This document shows, piece after piece, positions 24,523-33,847 of a stretch of 64,000 bases of DNA. Where the stretch lies: positions 17,344-81,343 of the IMG/VR virus record IMGVR_UViG_3300017772_000001. One strand, written 5' to 3'. The notes beneath the pieces are model-generated. The model worked only from the letters and a program-made list of their open reading frames with translations. It was not told the origin of the DNA and did not search any database. Each line of letters starts with the position of its first letter. The first letter of the stretch is position 1. The position numbers were made by a program, and so were the translations under genes. This DNA comes from a virus.

Positions 24523-25638
24523 ATGGCAACAGAAATCCTTGCTAATCTTTTAGAGTCAGGTGCCCTATCCGAAGAGGCTGGCGCACAAATTAAAGAGGCT
24601 CTTGAGACAAAACTAAATGAAGCAAGAGAGGAGATTACAGCCGAGTTGCGTGAGGAGTTCGCACAAAAGTTTGAACACGACAAATCAGTGATTGTAGAAG
24701 CTATGGATAACATGCTTAATACATCAATTAAAGCTGAAATGGCAGAGTTTAAAACAGACCGTGAACAACTTATCGCAGAACGAGTTGCATATAAGAAAGC
24801 AATTTCTGAACATGCAAAACTCCTTGAAAAATTCATTACTTCTCGTTTAGCGACCGAAGTTAAAGAACTACAGGCAGACAGGGCTAAAGTTAACGAAAAT
24901 CTACAGGAAACTAAGAAATTCGTTGTTAAACAACTAAGCCGTGAACTATCTGAGTTCCATAATGATAAACGTGAATTAGTTAACACTAAAGTACGTTTGG
25001 TAGCAGAAGGCAAAAATATTCTTAACAAGACTAAAGAATCGTTTATTAAACGTTCAGCGGAACTTGTTGAAAATACAATTAAGAATTCTTTACGTTCAGA
25101 AATGAAAGCGTTAAAAGAAGATATCGTACAAGCTAAAGAAAATGAGTTTGGACGTAAGGTCTTTGAAGCGTTCTCAGGCGAATTTATGGCTTCACAATTA
25201 AATGAAGGCACAGAAGTAGCTAAAGTGAACAAGAAACTTAACGAATCTGCTAACAAGGTTGCAGAACTTGAAAAAGTGATAGCTGATAAAGATGCGGACA
25301 TTGAAGGCGCTAAGAAAACTCAACGTATACTAGAAGACAAGATGAACAGAAAAGAAGTTCTATCTGGTTTACTAGCACCGTTAGGTAAAGAAAAAGCAAC
25401 AGTAATGTCTGATTTATTAGAGTCAGTAAAAACTTCAAATCTACAAACAGCATTTAAAAAATATCTACCAGCTGTTTTGGATGAGAAAAACGTTTCTACA
25501 AAAGAAACAAAAACATTAACAGAAGGCAAAGTGACTGAAAGAACTGGTGACCGTGGGGTAGCAACACACGTAGAACCACAGTCGTCAGGAAGCGATGCCG
25601 AAATAATTCAGCTTAAGAAATTGGCTGGATTGAATTAA
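24523..25638 (+). CDS. 22: Prohead core scaffold protein, gp22-like
   Basis: 371 aa of almost pure coiled coil (Glu, Lys, Ala, Leu-rich), placed between protease and capsid genes as in T4. Segment EAREEITAELREEFAQKFEH and the repeated KVxELExxxAxK heptads fit a scaffold rod. It is expected to be cut to peptides by gp21. The C-terminus ends in EIIQLKKLAGLN, a motif similar to segments in the protein at 48858-50030. Confidence 0.88.
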   Translation: MATEILANLLESGALSEEAGAQIKEALETKLNEAREEITAELREEFAQKFEHDKSVIVEAMDNMLNTSIKAEMAEFKTDREQLIAERVAYKKAISEHAKLLEKFITSRLATEVKELQADRAKVNENLQETKKFVVKQLSRELSEFHNDKRELVNTKVRLVAEGKNILNKTKESFIKRSAELVENTIKNSLRSEMKALKEDIVQAKENEFGRKVFEAFSGEFMASQLNEGTEVAKVNKKLNESANKVAELEKVIADKDADIEGAKKTQRILEDKMNRKEVLSGLLAPLGKEKATVMSDLLESVKTSNLQTAFKKYLPAVLDEKNVSTKETKTLTEGKVTERTGDRGVATHVEPQSSGSDAEIIQLKKLAGLN

Positions 25639-25664
25639 CCAGGATAATATCAGGAGAATAAAAG

Positions 25665-26819
25665 ATGGAAAATCTTTTTGAAGGAAATAACTGGGACGGT
25701 ACACGTGATGCACTACTAGAAGGTCTAGAAGGCACAAAACGTGATACAATGTCCGCAGTTTTAGAAAACACTAAAGTAGCACTTAATGAAAGTGCAACTG
25801 CTGGTGCAACACAGGCTGGTAACATCGCTACTCTTAACAAAGTGATCCTACCAGTTATCCGTCGTGTAATGCCAACAGTAATTGCAAACGAAATCATCGG
25901 CGTACAGCCAATGACAGGCCCAGTAGGCCAAATTCACACTCTAAGAGTACGTTACGCAGAAGCAAAAGCTGGCGTGGCGGCAGGTGATGAAGCACTAAGC
26001 CCATTTGATATTGCTAACGCATATTCAGGTGACGCGGCAGGGGCTCCGGCTTCTACAGCATCACTAGAAGGTGAAGCAGGATCAAAAATGTCAATTCAAG
26101 TTCTAAAGCAAACAGTTGAAGCGAAAACTCGTAAACTGTCTGCACGTTGGACTTTCGAAGCGGCACAAGACGCTAACTCAATGCACGGTTTAGATATCGA
26201 AGCTGAAATCATGGCGGCATTAGCAATGGAAATCACTGCTGAAATCGACCAAGAAATCTTAGGTTCACTATCTAACTTAGCATCTACTGGCGCTACATAT
26301 GACATGTCAGCATCATTCACAGGTACACCAACGTTTATCGGTGACAGACATGCCGTACTTGCGACATTAATCAACCAACAAGCTAACCTAGTAGCACAGC
26401 GTACAAGACGTGGCGCGGCTAACTGGGCAGTTATCTCACCATCAGCACTAACAGTTCTACAATCTGCAACTACATCAGCATTTGCACGTACAACTGAAGG
26501 TACTTTTGAAGCACCAACTAATACTAAGTTCGTAGGTACTCTAAACAGTACTATGAGAGTATATGTAAACACATATGCATCAAACGATGACGTATTACTA
26601 GGCTACAAAGGTCAAGGCGAAATCGATGCGGCGGCGTTCTATTGCCCATACGTACCGTTAATGTCATCAGGCGTTGTGGTAGATCCAAGTTCATTCGAAC
26701 CAGTAGTGTCATTTATGACTCGTTACGGTTATGTTGAACTAACAAACACTGCATCATCTCTAGGTAATGCGGCAGACTACGTTTCTAAAATCGCAGTCTC
26801 AAATCTAGCATTCGTATAA
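25665..26819 (+). CDS. 23: Major capsid protein, gp23-like
   Basis: 384 aa, shorter than T4 gp23 (521) but typical for compact marine relatives. AGNIATLNKVILPVIRRVMP, VIANEIIGVQPMTGPVGQIH, LRVRYA and the C-terminal VYVNTYASNDDVLLGYKG, YCPYVPL and RYGYVEL are the conserved gp23 blocks of the HK97 fold. A GGAGAAT Shine-Dalgarno precedes ATG, and a strong terminator follows. Codon usage favours GCA and similar codons as in the tail genes, consistent with high expression. Confidence 0.97.
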   Translation: MENLFEGNNWDGTRDALLEGLEGTKRDTMSAVLENTKVALNESATAGATQAGNIATLNKVILPVIRRVMPTVIANEIIGVQPMTGPVGQIHTLRVRYAEAKAGVAAGDEALSPFDIANAYSGDAAGAPASTASLEGEAGSKMSIQVLKQTVEAKTRKLSARWTFEAAQDANSMHGLDIEAEIMAALAMEITAEIDQEILGSLSNLASTGATYDMSASFTGTPTFIGDRHAVLATLINQQANLVAQRTRRGAANWAVISPSALTVLQSATTSAFARTTEGTFEAPTNTKFVGTLNSTMRVYVNTYASNDDVLLGYKGQGEIDAAAFYCPYVPLMSSGVVVDPSSFEPVVSFMTRYGYVELTNTASSLGNAADYVSKIAVSNLAFV

Positions 26820-26844
26820 TTTTTTATACAAATTAGATTACAAG

Positions 26845-26873
26845 AAAGCCGGGATTTATTCCCGGCTTTTTTT
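26845..26873 (+). terminator. Terminator after the capsid gene
   Basis: AAAGCCGGGA and TCCCGGCTTT form a perfect 10-bp stem with a 5-nt loop and a T tract to 26873. Confidence 0.92.
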
Positions 26874-26896
26874 ATGGCTAAAAAACCATGAATTCT

Positions 26897-26904
26897 GATA
26901 AATA
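26897..26904 (+). promoter_or_regulatory. T4-type late promoter before the first fibre gene
   Basis: GATAAATA 41 nt before the start at 26945, directly after the capsid terminator. Confidence 0.7.
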
Positions 26905-26944
26905 CAATTAGATAAGAAACCTAATCGTTTGAGAGAGAATTCAT

Positions 26945-28681
26945 ATGGCAGAGCAAATTAAATTCGGTGACAGATTATTTCTAAAAGGTGAAAAACTGAT
27001 TTTAGATTCTGTTGCAAACGCAGTAATTAAACCTAAAAATGGTGTACTAGAAATTGATGGTGATTTACGTGTATTAGGAGCCACAACTACAGTAGATTCA
27101 GAAACAGTAAGTGTTGCTGATCCATTTATGCTATTGAATGGAGACTTAACAGGTTCTGCTACCGAAGATGTTGGTATTGAGATTAATAGAGGAACAGATG
27201 ACAACAAGAAGTTTGGTTGGGACGAAACCTCTGGTAAATTTTCAACGTTCAGTGATGATTTTAAAACAGGCGCTATTGAAGGAACTGATATTGCACTTAC
27301 GGGTGCATTAGTAGGTGATATAAATTCAGAAAACGGTGATGTAATAATTGATGTAACTGGAAACGGCACAGTAGATATTAACTCGGGTAATATTGATGGC
27401 ACTGTTATTGGTGCAACTGCACCAGCACAAGCAACATTCACTACTATAACTGGTGATGGTACTGCGATTACAAATGTTCTAACAAATTATGATACAGATG
27501 ATTTGACTGAAGGTACAAATCTTTATTATACAGATGCAAGAGCAAGAGCGGCTATCAGTATGAATGCTGGTAGTGAATTGACGTATGATCCAGCAACTGG
27601 TGTAATATCTTTTTCAGGAAATTATTACCAAGATTCAGATGCTAGACAGGCAATCAGTGTAACAGGTAATGAAATAGGTTATGACAATACAACTGGTGTT
27701 ATTAGTTATGATGCTCCTACAGACTTTGGTCTATTGACAGACACAACTGTTATTTCAGGAAGCACTGGAGGCTCAACAGGCACTAGTCTACCGACTAATG
27801 TTGGTTCTTTTTACAATGATGCAGGGTATGTCACACAGAGTTATCAAGGCTTTGCCGCAGATTGGCAAGCAGATGATGTTACAAATTTGAATGCGGCAAA
27901 TACGTATACAGAAGGCCGTATAAATGATGTGGTAGATGTTGCACCAAATCAATTAAACACATTAAAAAAGATAGCGGCATCAATAAACAATGATGATGAT
28001 TACAACGGAACACTGCAAACACAGATAAGCACGTTAGCAGTAGCAAGTAATTTGGCAACAGTGGCTACATCGGGTAGTTATAATAATTTAATAGATAAAC
28101 CGAATGTCCCTACAGCTATAAGTGATTTACCAAATGATAGCGGTTATTTGACTTCCGGAGATTTACCAACGAACCATATGGTAAATGATGCCAATAATAC
28201 AGTAGCAGGCTCTATAACACCATTAACTGATGCAACATATAGTTTGGGCAGTCCATCAAAAAGATGGGAATTTGTTCACGGCGAAACGATTGAAGCCACT
28301 TATGCCGACCTTGCAGAACGTTACGAAGCTGATGCTATTTACGAACCAGGAACTGTCCTTATATTTGGCGGAGATAAAGAAGTCACTAAGACCGATGTGC
28401 CCGCAGATTACAGAGTGGCAGGCGTTGTAAGTACTAATCCAGCTTATAGAATGAATGCAGAAGCAGGCACAGATGATACACACCCTTACATTGCATTGCG
28501 TGGTAGAGTACCATGTCAAGTAATTGGACCAGTTAAAAAAGGTGATTTAATGGTAACGTCTAGTGTCAAAGGTCATGCAAAAAGTGTTGCTGGTGTTGAT
28601 ATGGGACGTGCAGTTTTTGCCAAATCCTTAACGACGGAGTCCTCTGAAGGCTCTAAAATTATTGAAGTAGTAATACTTTAA
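26945..28681 (+). CDS. Tail-fibre-like virion protein with shared C-terminal domain
   Basis: 578 aa. The N-terminal part is beta-rich (GVLEIDGDLRVLGATTTVDS); residues about 185-225 include one LTEGTNLYYTDARARAAIS repeat of the type multiplied in the next gene. The C-terminal 125 residues (TYADLAERYEADAIYEPGTV, RVAGVVSTNPAYRMN, ALRGRVPCQV, GPVKKGDLMVTS) form a domain found at the end of many phage fibre proteins and again in the gene at 31252. It probably makes a trimeric adhesin or a fibre-attached structural protein. Late promoter and GAGAGAG Shine-Dalgarno upstream. Confidence 0.75.
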   Translation: MAEQIKFGDRLFLKGEKLILDSVANAVIKPKNGVLEIDGDLRVLGATTTVDSETVSVADPFMLLNGDLTGSATEDVGIEINRGTDDNKKFGWDETSGKFSTFSDDFKTGAIEGTDIALTGALVGDINSENGDVIIDVTGNGTVDINSGNIDGTVIGATAPAQATFTTITGDGTAITNVLTNYDTDDLTEGTNLYYTDARARAAISMNAGSELTYDPATGVISFSGNYYQDSDARQAISVTGNEIGYDNTTGVISYDAPTDFGLLTDTTVISGSTGGSTGTSLPTNVGSFYNDAGYVTQSYQGFAADWQADDVTNLNAANTYTEGRINDVVDVAPNQLNTLKKIAASINNDDDYNGTLQTQISTLAVASNLATVATSGSYNNLIDKPNVPTAISDLPNDSGYLTSGDLPTNHMVNDANNTVAGSITPLTDATYSLGSPSKRWEFVHGETIEATYADLAERYEADAIYEPGTVLIFGGDKEVTKTDVPADYRVAGVVSTNPAYRMNAEAGTDDTHPYIALRGRVPCQVIGPVKKGDLMVTSSVKGHAKSVAGVDMGRAVFAKSLTTESSEGSKIIEVVIL

Positions 28682-28717
28682 TAATTAAATACATACAGTC
28701 AAATATCCACTATCTTA

Positions 28718-28725
28718 GATAAATA
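28718..28725 (+). promoter_or_regulatory. T4-type late promoter before the repeat-rich fibre gene
   Basis: GATAAATA 74 nt before the start at 28799. The leader includes a TACACT/AGTGTA hairpin (28735-28757). Confidence 0.65.
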
Positions 28726-28798
28726 AGAGTAGATTACACTTAACCCAATTCAGTGTAGTTTATAATAAATCGATTTTTTATAGACGGGAGAATATAAT

Positions 28799-31165
28799 AT
28801 GGCGGCATATGCAATACAGTTCCGTCGTGGTACAACGACACAACACTCATCATTTACTGGCCTAGTAGGTGAAGTTACGGTCGATACAGACAAGAAAACT
28901 CTTGTAGTACACGATGGCGCAACAACTGGCGGTTACCCACTTATGAGAGAAGGCGGAACGTCTTCTTCTACTACTGGTGCATTTACAAGTAATGTAACAG
29001 TTGGCGGTACACTAGCAGTAACAAATACAGCTACATTCTCAGCAGGCGTAAATGTCACAGGTAATTCAGAATACACCGGTGATATCCTACCTGGTACGGA
29101 TGATACATACGACTTAGGCTCAACAACAAAAAGATGGCGTGACCTTTACTTAGGGCCAGGATCACTATACATCAACAACAAAAAGATTCTAGAAGACGAT
29201 AGTGGCACTATCACAGTTAAAACGGACGCTAACGAAACGTTGAAACTGATGACTACTGGTACTGGTACTTTGCAAATTGAATCAAGCAACGGAATTCAGT
29301 TTACAGGTGAACTTAAGACTTCATCTGGTGATATTCAAGTGGGTGACCACATTGACATGAATTCAAATGTTATCAAAGAAGTTGGAACTCCAACAACTGG
29401 AAGTGACGCGGCGAACAAGACTTATGTTGATAATGCAATAAGCACAGGCATTGGTTCAGGTTCAAACGCTGTTTCAGGTACAACTGGTACTTTCTCAAGC
29501 AACGTAACAGTTACAGGTAACTTAACAGTTAATGGTACAACAACTACAATCAATACATCACAAATTGACTTAGCAGATAATATTCTACTATTAAATTCAG
29601 ATGCAACTGGTACAGCATCAATTTCAGGCGGTATCGAAATTGAACGTGGTGATGACCTAAACGTACAACTATTATGGGACGAAACTAACGACCGTTGGTC
29701 AATCGGCGCAGAAGATTTTTATTCTTCTGGTGACGTAACAGCGGCAACATTTATTGGTGACGTAACAGGTGACGTAACAGGTGATGTAACAGGTACAGTA
29801 TCTAGCATTTCAAATCACTCAACAACTAACTTGTCTGAAGGTTCAAATCAGTATTTCACTGATGCAAGAGCAAGAGCGGCAATTTCAGTTTCAGGTGACT
29901 TGACATATAATTCATCAACTGGTGTTATCTCAACACAAGGTTTAGCATCAAGCGACACAGATGATTTAGCAGAAGGTACAACTAACCTTTATTATACTAA
30001 CGCACGTTTTGATACAAGATTAGGCACTAAAGATACAGACGATGTATCTGAAGGTTCAACTAATCTTTATTACACAGACGCACGTTGGGATACAAGATTA
30101 TCAACTAAGAATACTGATAATTTAGCAGAAGGTTCAACTAATCTGTACTTTACAGATGCGAGAGCAGATGCAAGAGTTGCCGCGGCAACTGGTGCTAACT
30201 TAAACTTATCCGCTTCTGATACAGATGATTTGACTGAAGGTACAAATAACAAATACCATACAGATGCTAGAGTGAACACACTATTTGATACAAGACTAGC
30301 TATTAAAGATACAGATAGCCTTTCTGAAGGTTCAAATAATCTTTATCATACAGATGCTAGAGTGAACGCACTATTTGATACAAGACTTGGTAATAAATCA
30401 ACAACTGACGTATCTGAAGGTACAAACTTGTACTATACAGATGCAAGAGTTGATGCTTATATCAATGCAAGTATGGACAGTGATGATGTATCTGAAGGTT
30501 CAACTAATCTTTATTACACAGATGCACGTGTAAGTTCTTATCTAACAACTAACTCATACGCAACACAGGCTTACGTAACAGCGGCAGTTCAAGGTGTTGA
30601 TAACTCAGACGAAATTACTGAGGGATCATCAAACTTGTTCTTCACTGATGAAAGAGCCCAAGATGCGGTAATGGCTAATGTTTCAGCAGGAACAGGTATT
30701 GGCATATCATATGATGATGCGGCAGGTACTTTAACTGTTACTAACACACAAACAGAAGTCAATGACTATGTAGATGGTGCTTCATTCTCAAGTGGTACAC
30801 TAACTTTATCAGTTGGTACACAGTCAGATGTTACAGTATCACTAGATGGTCGTTATGTACAGTTAGGTAACACTTCTAAAAAACACACACATGCTTATGA
30901 GACAACTGCACAAGACGAAACAGATAACACTGGTTCATCGCACTCAATCACATGGGCAAATTTAACTTCTGGTAAAATTTCTTTAGGCTCAAACGCCGTA
31001 GATTTTGCATCAGAAATAAATGATTCACCATATGCTGTTGTTTATATCAACAGAATTATGGCGAGACCAAATGAAGTAACAATTACTTCAAGTGGACTAA
31101 CTTTTGCCTCAGACGTTCTTGCAGAAGACGATGAAGTAGAAGTAGTTTACATGGACGAGCAATAA
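28799..31165 (+). CDS. Tail fibre protein with nine DARxxxx repeats
   Basis: 788 aa. The N-terminal IQFRRGTTTQHSSFTG, GEVTVDTDKKTLVVHDG is a widespread phage fibre attachment domain. Residues about 343-623 hold nine repeats of about 20-30 residues with the core (S/A)EG(S/T)xNLYYTDAR, which would form a long trimeric beta-rod. A short GDVTGDVTGDVTG run precedes them. The C-terminal 120 residues (SGKISLGSNAVDF, IMARPNEVTITSSG) are probably the distal tip. It likely contacts the host surface. A GGGAG Shine-Dalgarno precedes ATG. Confidence 0.82.
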   Translation: MAAYAIQFRRGTTTQHSSFTGLVGEVTVDTDKKTLVVHDGATTGGYPLMREGGTSSSTTGAFTSNVTVGGTLAVTNTATFSAGVNVTGNSEYTGDILPGTDDTYDLGSTTKRWRDLYLGPGSLYINNKKILEDDSGTITVKTDANETLKLMTTGTGTLQIESSNGIQFTGELKTSSGDIQVGDHIDMNSNVIKEVGTPTTGSDAANKTYVDNAISTGIGSGSNAVSGTTGTFSSNVTVTGNLTVNGTTTTINTSQIDLADNILLLNSDATGTASISGGIEIERGDDLNVQLLWDETNDRWSIGAEDFYSSGDVTAATFIGDVTGDVTGDVTGTVSSISNHSTTNLSEGSNQYFTDARARAAISVSGDLTYNSSTGVISTQGLASSDTDDLAEGTTNLYYTNARFDTRLGTKDTDDVSEGSTNLYYTDARWDTRLSTKNTDNLAEGSTNLYFTDARADARVAAATGANLNLSASDTDDLTEGTNNKYHTDARVNTLFDTRLAIKDTDSLSEGSNNLYHTDARVNALFDTRLGNKSTTDVSEGTNLYYTDARVDAYINASMDSDDVSEGSTNLYYTDARVSSYLTTNSYATQAYVTAAVQGVDNSDEITEGSSNLFFTDERAQDAVMANVSAGTGIGISYDDAAGTLTVTNTQTEVNDYVDGASFSSGTLTLSVGTQSDVTVSLDGRYVQLGNTSKKHTHAYETTAQDETDNTGSSHSITWANLTSGKISLGSNAVDFASEINDSPYAVVYINRIMARPNEVTITSSGLTFASDVLAEDDEVEVVYMDEQ
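29826..30670 (+). repeat. Nine in-frame repeats inside the fibre gene
   Basis: Degenerate 60-90 bp direct repeats encode (S/A)EG(S/T)xNLYYTDAR units. The best-preserved DNA copies include gaaggttcaactaatctt followed by tattacacagacgcacg. Such arrays can expand or contract by recombination. Confidence 0.8.
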
Positions 31166-31176
31166 AACTTAACAAC

Positions 31177-31234
31177 GTAGGGGAGTTTATCTCCCCTACA
31201 GTTCAATTATGAACATGAGGTCATCTAAAGACCT
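31177..31234 (+). promoter_or_regulatory. Cluster of three hairpins between fibre genes
   Basis: A perfect 9-bp stem GTAGGGGAG/CTCCCCTAC (31177-31199) is followed by GTTC/GAAC (31201-31214) and AGGTC/GACCT (31218-31234). The first and strongest hairpin has no T tract, so it is not a normal terminator; it may stabilise or process mRNA. Confidence 0.5.
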
Positions 31235-31251
31235 TTCGATTTAAGGAGACA

Positions 31252-32442
31252 ATGATGGGAAGAAAATTTAGACACAACGGTTCCACGAATACAAAAATTC
31301 AACGTGGTAAGCGTTATAAGTATGACAGTACTGGTAACATTGCAGAGATTACAGGCACAGTCGATATGACCACTGATGATATTATCTTCACTGGTACAAA
31401 ATCAAATTTAAGACGTATTTCAGACCTAGAACGTAACGTATCTATTCTTGCATCGCAAGATAAAGGTGATGGTGGTGCAACAATCGCCAAAACTATGAGT
31501 GGTAAAATCAAATTCAAAAATCAAATTGAAGTTGATGGAACTGCTAATTTAGACGGCGGCGCCGATGTTGCAGGTACACTAGATGTACAAGCAGGTCTAA
31601 CTCTTGGTGCAACTGCACAAGAAGTTGTTCAAGACTTAATCGGTGGTATGGCTAACACAGGTCTATCATACGATGATGCGAACAATCAAATCAATGTTGA
31701 TACGTCAACAATAGCGACAAAATCTTATGCAGACACGGCGGCAACAGATGCCGCGAATGCAGTAGTGAATGCGGCACCTGGTTCATTAGATACACTAAAC
31801 GAACTAGCGGCGGCTCTTGGTGATGATGCGAACTTTAGCACAACAATCACTGACTCAATCGCAACAAAAGCCGCACACGCAAGAACTATTACTGCGGGTA
31901 ACGGTCTTTCAGGCGGTGGTGACTTAAGTGCAGACAGAACAATCGCAATGGACGGTTCATATACTGGTAACTTTACAGTATCGGGTGATATCACTGCTAA
32001 TGGTGGTGACGTGACAGCAACACGTTTCAACGGTGAAGCAACAACGGCAAAATATGCCGACCTTGCAGAACGTTATGAAGCAGATGCAGAATACGAAGAA
32101 GGCACAGTAATGATGTTTGGTGGCGAAAAAGAAGTAACAGCGGCAGAAGGTCACGGTTGTGACAGACTAGCAGGTGTTGTTTCAATGAAACCAGCTTATC
32201 TAATGAATGGCGAAGCAGGTGATGATGCGTCACACCCAGCTATCGCACTACAAGGTCGTGTTCCAGTTAAAACTATGGGGTCAGTCAAAAAAGGCGACAT
32301 CATGGTAGCGGCTGATAACAAAGGTCATGCTACAGCATGGAAAGAAGACCACGATCCTAAAATGACTGCATATATCGGTATCGCTATCAAGGATAAACTT
32401 GAAGAAGGCGAAGGTATGGTAGAAGTTAAAGTAGGTAAGTAA
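31252..32442 (+). CDS. Fibre-like virion protein, paralogue by C-terminal domain
   Basis: 396 aa. The C-terminal half (KYADLAERYEADAEYEEGTV, RLAGVVSMKPAYLMNGEAG, ALQGRVPVKTMGSVKKGDIM) closely matches the end of the protein at 26945-28681; the N-terminal half (KIQRGKRYKYDSTGNIAEI, SDLERNVSIL) is different. LSYDDANNQINVDT and LDTLNELAAALGDD are modules common in phage fibres. It may be a short fibre or a connector. Two adjacent ATG codons follow an AAGGAG; the start could be 31252 or 31255. Confidence 0.72.
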   Translation: MMGRKFRHNGSTNTKIQRGKRYKYDSTGNIAEITGTVDMTTDDIIFTGTKSNLRRISDLERNVSILASQDKGDGGATIAKTMSGKIKFKNQIEVDGTANLDGGADVAGTLDVQAGLTLGATAQEVVQDLIGGMANTGLSYDDANNQINVDTSTIATKSYADTAATDAANAVVNAAPGSLDTLNELAAALGDDANFSTTITDSIATKAAHARTITAGNGLSGGGDLSADRTIAMDGSYTGNFTVSGDITANGGDVTATRFNGEATTAKYADLAERYEADAEYEEGTVMMFGGEKEVTAAEGHGCDRLAGVVSMKPAYLMNGEAGDDASHPAIALQGRVPVKTMGSVKKGDIMVAADNKGHATAWKEDHDPKMTAYIGIAIKDKLEEGEGMVEVKVGK

Positions 32443-32468
32443 GTAACTTAATAATTTTACAATATAGG

Positions 32469-32502
32469 GAAGGTCGGCATCATAGTCGGCCTTCTTTTTT
32501 TT
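32469..32502 (+). terminator. Terminator after the fibre block
   Basis: GAAGGTCGGC pairs with GTCGGCCTTC (two G-U pairs) around a 6-nt loop, followed by eight T. Confidence 0.88.
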
Positions 32503-32517
32503 AAGGAGGAGAAAGTT

Positions 32518-32622
32518 ATGAAGAAACTAATGAAGAATAAAAAAGTATGGATTGCAGTAGCAGTTGTAGTAATTGTTGCTTGGTACATGTTTGGCGGTCA
32601 CGTACCTGCTAATGCAGTATAG
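32518..32622 (+). CDS. 34-residue single-span membrane peptide
   Basis: ATG at 32518 follows an unusually strong AAGGAGGAG Shine-Dalgarno; stop TAG at 32620. A basic start (MKKLMKNKK) leads into one hydrophobic span (VWIAVAVVVIVAWYMF) and a short tail (GGHVPANAV), so N-in orientation is likely. Small membrane peptides of phages can be holins, antiholins or superinfection factors; nothing here decides between them. It lies between two terminators, so it is probably expressed by read-through from the fibre genes. Confidence 0.7.
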   Translation: MKKLMKNKKVWIAVAVVVIVAWYMFGGHVPANAV

Positions 32623-32647
32623 CAATTTAATAATATAAAGATACATG

Positions 32648-32668
32648 AAGGGCGCTACGGCGCCCTTT
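32648..32668. terminator. Bidirectional terminator between convergent genes
   Basis: AAGGGCGC and GCGCCCTT form a perfect 8-bp stem closed by TACG, a UNCG-type stable tetraloop, with A and T runs at the ends. It serves both the plus-strand peptide gene and the minus-strand operon ending at 32667. Confidence 0.8.
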
Positions 32669-33368
32669 ATTCTTCTCCGCAGAAGAAATTTTTAAGTGTT
32701 TGATATAATCCGCCACCCTGAGCATTAGAATGCTCATCCACCCAAACGGGAAACGTTTCGAATAGTCTTTTCCATTGTAGCATTTCATTATACAAGTCTA
32801 TTATTTTCTTGTAATATTCGCTCTTATTTGCAAATCCAAGTTCTTCTCTTATTTGTATAATTCTTTCTCTACATTCTTGTAAATCTAGCAAATCTTTATC
32901 AACTGCTACGATGATATCATTAAATGATTCTTTGTTAGAGAATTTTTCTATTAAAAACTTGTGGTGTTTATTTTTAGGTTTGCCGTCATAAAGAAACATA
33001 ATCTCTTGTAAATCATAATATAATGCTTTTACTGGATTTATAGTTTCTCTATATCTTTCTGTGACTTCTTTAATTTCAAATCTTACATCATCGGTCGCTA
33101 ATCTTTCTAATGTTGCTAATGCAATTATATTAATTTTTTGACGATTAGATGTTATTTTCTTTTGTGATGATGTTCTAATCTTTTTTATTACAGCGTCTAT
33201 TACTATAATAGTATCGTATTCTATATCTTTTTTAATATATTCTATATATTCTGGTGTGGCACTATTAATGATGGCTCGGAGTTCAACCTCAGCATTCCCG
33301 GTCTTTAGGTACTCAATACAGTCCCTAATGAACTTTTGTTTTTTAAAATCTATTATGCCTGTTTCCAC
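32667..33368 (-). CDS. Unknown protein, 233 aa
   Basis: Last gene of the minus-strand gp14-gp15-Nudix operon. Mostly helical and charged, with Lys/Ile-rich segments (EYIEYIKKDIEYDTIIVIDAV) and a C-terminal WKRLFETFPVWVDEHSNAQG region. No motif recognised. It could be a virion or morphogenesis factor because it is co-transcribed with neck and tail-completion genes. Confidence 0.6.
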   Translation of the reverse strand: METGIIDFKKQKFIRDCIEYLKTGNAEVELRAIINSATPEYIEYIKKDIEYDTIIVIDAVIKKIRTSSQKKITSNRQKINIIALATLERLATDDVRFEIKEVTERYRETINPVKALYYDLQEIMFLYDGKPKNKHHKFLIEKFSNKESFNDIIVAVDKDLLDLQECRERIIQIREELGFANKSEYYKKIIDLYNEMLQWKRLFETFPVWVDEHSNAQGGGLYQTLKNFFCGEE

Positions 33369-33407
33369 TCACTTCTCCCATACAGTATTTAATAGAATCT
33401 ACAAATA

Positions 33408-33833
33408 TTATAGTGACGATATAATGTCTCTAATCACTCTTAATTTATGTTTTTTAAATAATGTTCTACGTGTACCAGGGTGTAGTGGTTTTGGGAAATA
33501 ATCATGCTCTATCCAAGCATATCCTCCACTCTCATGGTTGAGTGTTGGTATAAATTCTTTCTCTACAATTATCACAAACGAATAATAACTGAAATCTTTG
33601 TTTCTTGAATGATATTGGTCTAGAGGATAAATTTTGTTTATATCATCTTTGATATCAAGTCCAAGTTCTTCACATACTTCTCTTAGTAACGCTTGTGCAA
33701 TATTTTCGTTTTCTTCAACTTTGCCACCCCAAAATCCCCAATTTCGTGGATGTGAACCTGATTTGTCTCTTTGTTGAAGAATAATTCTTTTTGTGTCTTT
33801 AGCAATTATACATGCGCCCGCGGCTTTTAACAT
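33408..33833 (-). CDS. Nudix hydrolase
   Basis: 141 aa. Residues 37-59 match the Nudix box Gx5Ex7REUxEExGU exactly (GKVEEN, E43, REVCEELGL). QQRDKSGSHPRNWGFWGGK is the usual strand before it. Nudix enzymes hydrolyse nucleoside diphosphates linked to another group, such as oxidised dNTPs, ADP-ribose or RNA caps; T4 has NudE. The substrate here is unknown. It lies 14 nt after gp15 in the minus-strand operon, an unusual place for a nucleotide-clearing enzyme. Confidence 0.9.
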   Translation of the reverse strand: MLKAAGACIIAKDTKRIILQQRDKSGSHPRNWGFWGGKVEENENIAQALLREVCEELGLDIKDDINKIYPLDQYHSRNKDFSYYSFVIIVEKEFIPTLNHESGGYAWIEHDYFPKPLHPGTRRTLFKKHKLRVIRDIISSL

Positions 33834-33847
33834 TTTTTACAACTTTC

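Noticed and set aside
24498-25301. 267-codon open frame antisense to gp22
   Set aside because: It is the mirror of a coiled-coil coding region with skewed codons (Ser/Leu-rich shadow) and has no promoter or ribosome site.
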